Assembly (NCBI RefSeq): GCF_016086655.4
Contig: NC_052131.2
Location: 33,915,705 to 33,979,704 of the forward strand
Direction: 5' to 3'
DNA from: Lepeophtheirus salmonis
Lineage: Eukaryota > Arthropoda > Copepoda > Siphonostomatoida > Caligidae
Length of the DNA stretch: 64,000 nucleotides
The notes under the pieces were generated by a model, which was given only the letters and a program-made list of their open reading frames with translations, made no database searches and was not told the origin of the DNA. The position numbers and the translations under genes were made by a program. Shown piece after piece: positions 62,070 through 64,000 of this stretch; within the stretch, counting starts at the first letter, position 1; each line of letters opens with the position of its first letter.

Positions 62070-62400
62070 TTGATCCTCGCGTTTTGATTTGAAAATCTGT
62101 AAAATATCAAGAAGTAAATTATTTTTTAATGTTGTTCCTTATAAATTTTCGAGTTGAATCGGTATATAAGACTTTTATAAAATTAATTATGATTGATTAG
62201 AAGGATATCGTTCAACAATATTTAAAAAAATTGCTCTAATTTGCCTCACGTCATGAGTATTTTAGTCATAAAGATATTACAAGTAATAAATACACTCTTT
62301 TAGTATTACGTATTACGACAGATATTTCAAGGTTTTTTAAAATTTTTACAACTCAAATCTTGTTTTTTTGATACCAAGTCAAATATACTTTCACAGGTCA
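62070..62400 (+). repeat. Dispersed repeat pair, copy 2
   Basis: TTTTGATTTGAAAATCTGTA, ATTGCTCTAATTTGCCTCAC, ATGAGTATTTTAGTC and TTTTTACAACTCAAATC align in order with 43850-44180. Confidence 0.7.
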
Positions 62401-63049
62401 TTTATGTCAAATAACACATCCTATCATATCCATTTATAGTTTTGGACTACATAAACTATCGTTATTTTCTCGTTTCGATTAATAAATAAATTGTATCCTG
62501 TGGTACCCAATTCAAAAATTTTTTTTATTATGGAAGGGGCGAACGGTGTAATATGAAGAGGTGGGTAAAATGAACAGTCTAAGCTTTTTGAGGAAGCTAT
62601 GCACTGATTCCACTTTTTTTTTTTTTTTTTTTTGCAACATTGTATCAATTCCTATTCTAAGAGAAACATGCTGTGAATTTCTTTCTTTCCTGATGTAGAG
62701 GCACATGGTAAGTAAAACAATAATGCTCTTTTGGGGGAAAAATCACTTTTTACTCATCAGGAAGAAATAGAATTGAGTGATTACATACTTGACTGCTTTA
62801 AGATGTTTCACAGGGTGAACCTTGTTAGAACTAGCATATCAATATTCTTAAGAAAGGGGTTGATGGGAAAATTGCAAGCAAAGACAAGCTAGAGGGCTTT
62901 CATTTTTAAAGTTGAATACAATAATACTGAGTGTAATGTAAGCATAGTCATTATCCTCCAAACATTCATGTATATATTATGCATACCAATACTAAAAAAG
63001 TTACTACTTCATGTCTGAATAAATCAAATGAGTAATATTATGTAACATT

Positions 63050-63126
63050 GCACCACTTAAGATCAATGTCTATATTAGCCAACATGGTTTGGGTAATATA
63101 GACGTTGATCTTAATTTAAGTTGTGC
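63050..63126. repeat. Long imperfect hairpin (about 28-bp stem, 16-nt loop)
   Basis: GCACCACTTAAGATCAATG then TCTATATTA (63050-63077) pairs with 63094-63126, with one bulge and a few mismatches. Size and shape are like a miRNA precursor or a small inverted-repeat element. Confidence 0.7.
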
Positions 63127-64000
63127 AGTAGAACCATATGAACCTTTTTATTGACAGCACATAAAATTTAGATAACTATTTAATCAAATTTTACGGGAGA
63201 GCAAAAAACGTAGGCATGTTTATTTATACCAGAAAATTACAGTGTTGTCGGCAAATGTAGCTGAGATATAAGCTGTACAAATATTGATCTCCATATTTCC
63301 CCCTTCTCCTCATCTTTCAAAATACATATTGTTCATACGATACTCATATCTTCTCTAAGTTTTATTTTTCCTACATATCTCCGTATAGATAGACTATAAG
63401 AAAGGAGGAGACAAGACAGTTCATATAATAATGAAAATAAATATTTATGTAAATTATGTTCAATTATTCACACACACTCCATCATCAAATGACTTGGGAT
63501 AATCCATTTGTAGAGTGGTGTTTTTCCCATTGACACTCCACAAATAGTAGCCAAGGGGGATTTAGTTTTGTTGAGAGCGTAGACCAAGTTCCTTTGACCA
63601 ATATACCCCATGCCAATTATTATTTTTATTGTGAAGTAGTTGCCTTTGGATGAAGCTCCATCTTGATTTCATGCCCGACTCCCAACCCCATATGTTCTAA
63701 TGGAACAGGATAAACATTGTTGCCGAATATACTTTTCTATCGGATGCTATCCACTTTTTCATTTAAAAATCTGAAGGGAAGGTAATTCCATCAGACTTTG
63801 AATTACTCCCAATATCCTGGTTGATTGAAGATACTTTGACTTCCCCTTACATCCAACACTTAGGTCCACATACTTTGGATTCCTCGCGATGTCCCTGGTA
63901 CCCCTTGCAAAGTTCACTATAAATGTTTTAAATACATTATTAAGAGTAAATAATCTGTGCATATACTTTCTTACGTAGCTCATTTAAAAATAACTTTGAA
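63127..64000. other. Intergenic stretch with weak coding-like frames
   Basis: Minus-strand frames at 63759-63983 and about 63490-63690 are less AT-biased, for example LATICGVSMGKTPLYKW. They have no recognised family and no convincing splice sites. No gene is claimed. Confidence 0.35.

Noticed and set aside
63490..63690. Minus-strand frame containing YLWSVNGKNTTLQMDY
   Set aside because: Preceded by an in-frame stop with no acceptor between, and an alternative frame overlaps it; no family recognised.

Overview
The window is AT-rich, intron-bearing animal DNA dominated by decaying transposable elements. The organism is most likely a caligid copepod, such as the salmon louse Lepeophtheirus or a relative. 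This is an inference from three things: an animal-type RMND5 C-terminus, the density and type of maT-like and other mariner remnants, and the AT-rich low-gene-density background. No database search was possible. Only two protein-coding genes can be supported well. The window opens inside the last exon of an RMND5A/B homologue (2-484, +), a RING-type subunit of the CTLH/GID ubiquitin ligase. About 12.5 kb further on is a two-exon minus-strand gene (13067-15842) for a secreted, very cysteine-rich repeat protein of 892 residues.

The secreted repeat protein is the most unusual object here. A 12-nt first coding exon and a 97-nt intron complete a signal peptide. The mature chain has a Lys/Glu-rich head and then two cysteine arrays separated by a Gly/Ala/Ser/Tyr/Pro linker. 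The first array is built on C-S-T-V-N-E-Q-Q (acidic) and the second on C-Q-N-V-P-R-Q-Q (basic). Both alternate modules of exactly 8 and 12 residues, giving a 60-bp higher-order DNA period in both halves. Promoter (TATA, 15914-15921) and poly(A) signal (12850-12855) are visible.

The remainder is mostly mobile DNA. DNA transposons: a mariner with YSPDLA motif (2945-3720), a complete-ended maT-like element (6474-7721) with a deletion derivative (59583-60115), a TIR-bounded mariner-like element with TA duplication (27412-28690), internally deleted copies at 48.5 and 51.0 kb, smaller fragments at 12.5, 40.5, 46.3 and 60.7 kb, a hAT/ZBED5-like transposase pseudogene (20080-21500) and hAT-like MITE pieces. 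Retroelements: a 5'-truncated CR1/Jockey-like LINE (30610-33005), pieces of a second LINE family (11.1, 25.2, 35.0 and 36.4 kb), and a Ty3/Gypsy remnant between or within two long direct repeats (53.4-56.9 kb). An approximately 300-bp dispersed family of unknown class occurs at least ten times in both orientations, densest between 39 and 49 kb. Two tandem arrays (18.5 and 33.5 kb), a foldback at 37.0 kb and several long perfect hairpins add further structure.

Three stretches look protein-coding but were not recognised: minus strand 37898-38632, minus strand 52751-53072 (one in-frame stop), and a possible exon at 61518-61765 (+). No tRNA, rRNA or CRISPR array was seen. Apart from the RMND5 and repeat-protein genes, no functional grouping of genes is evident.
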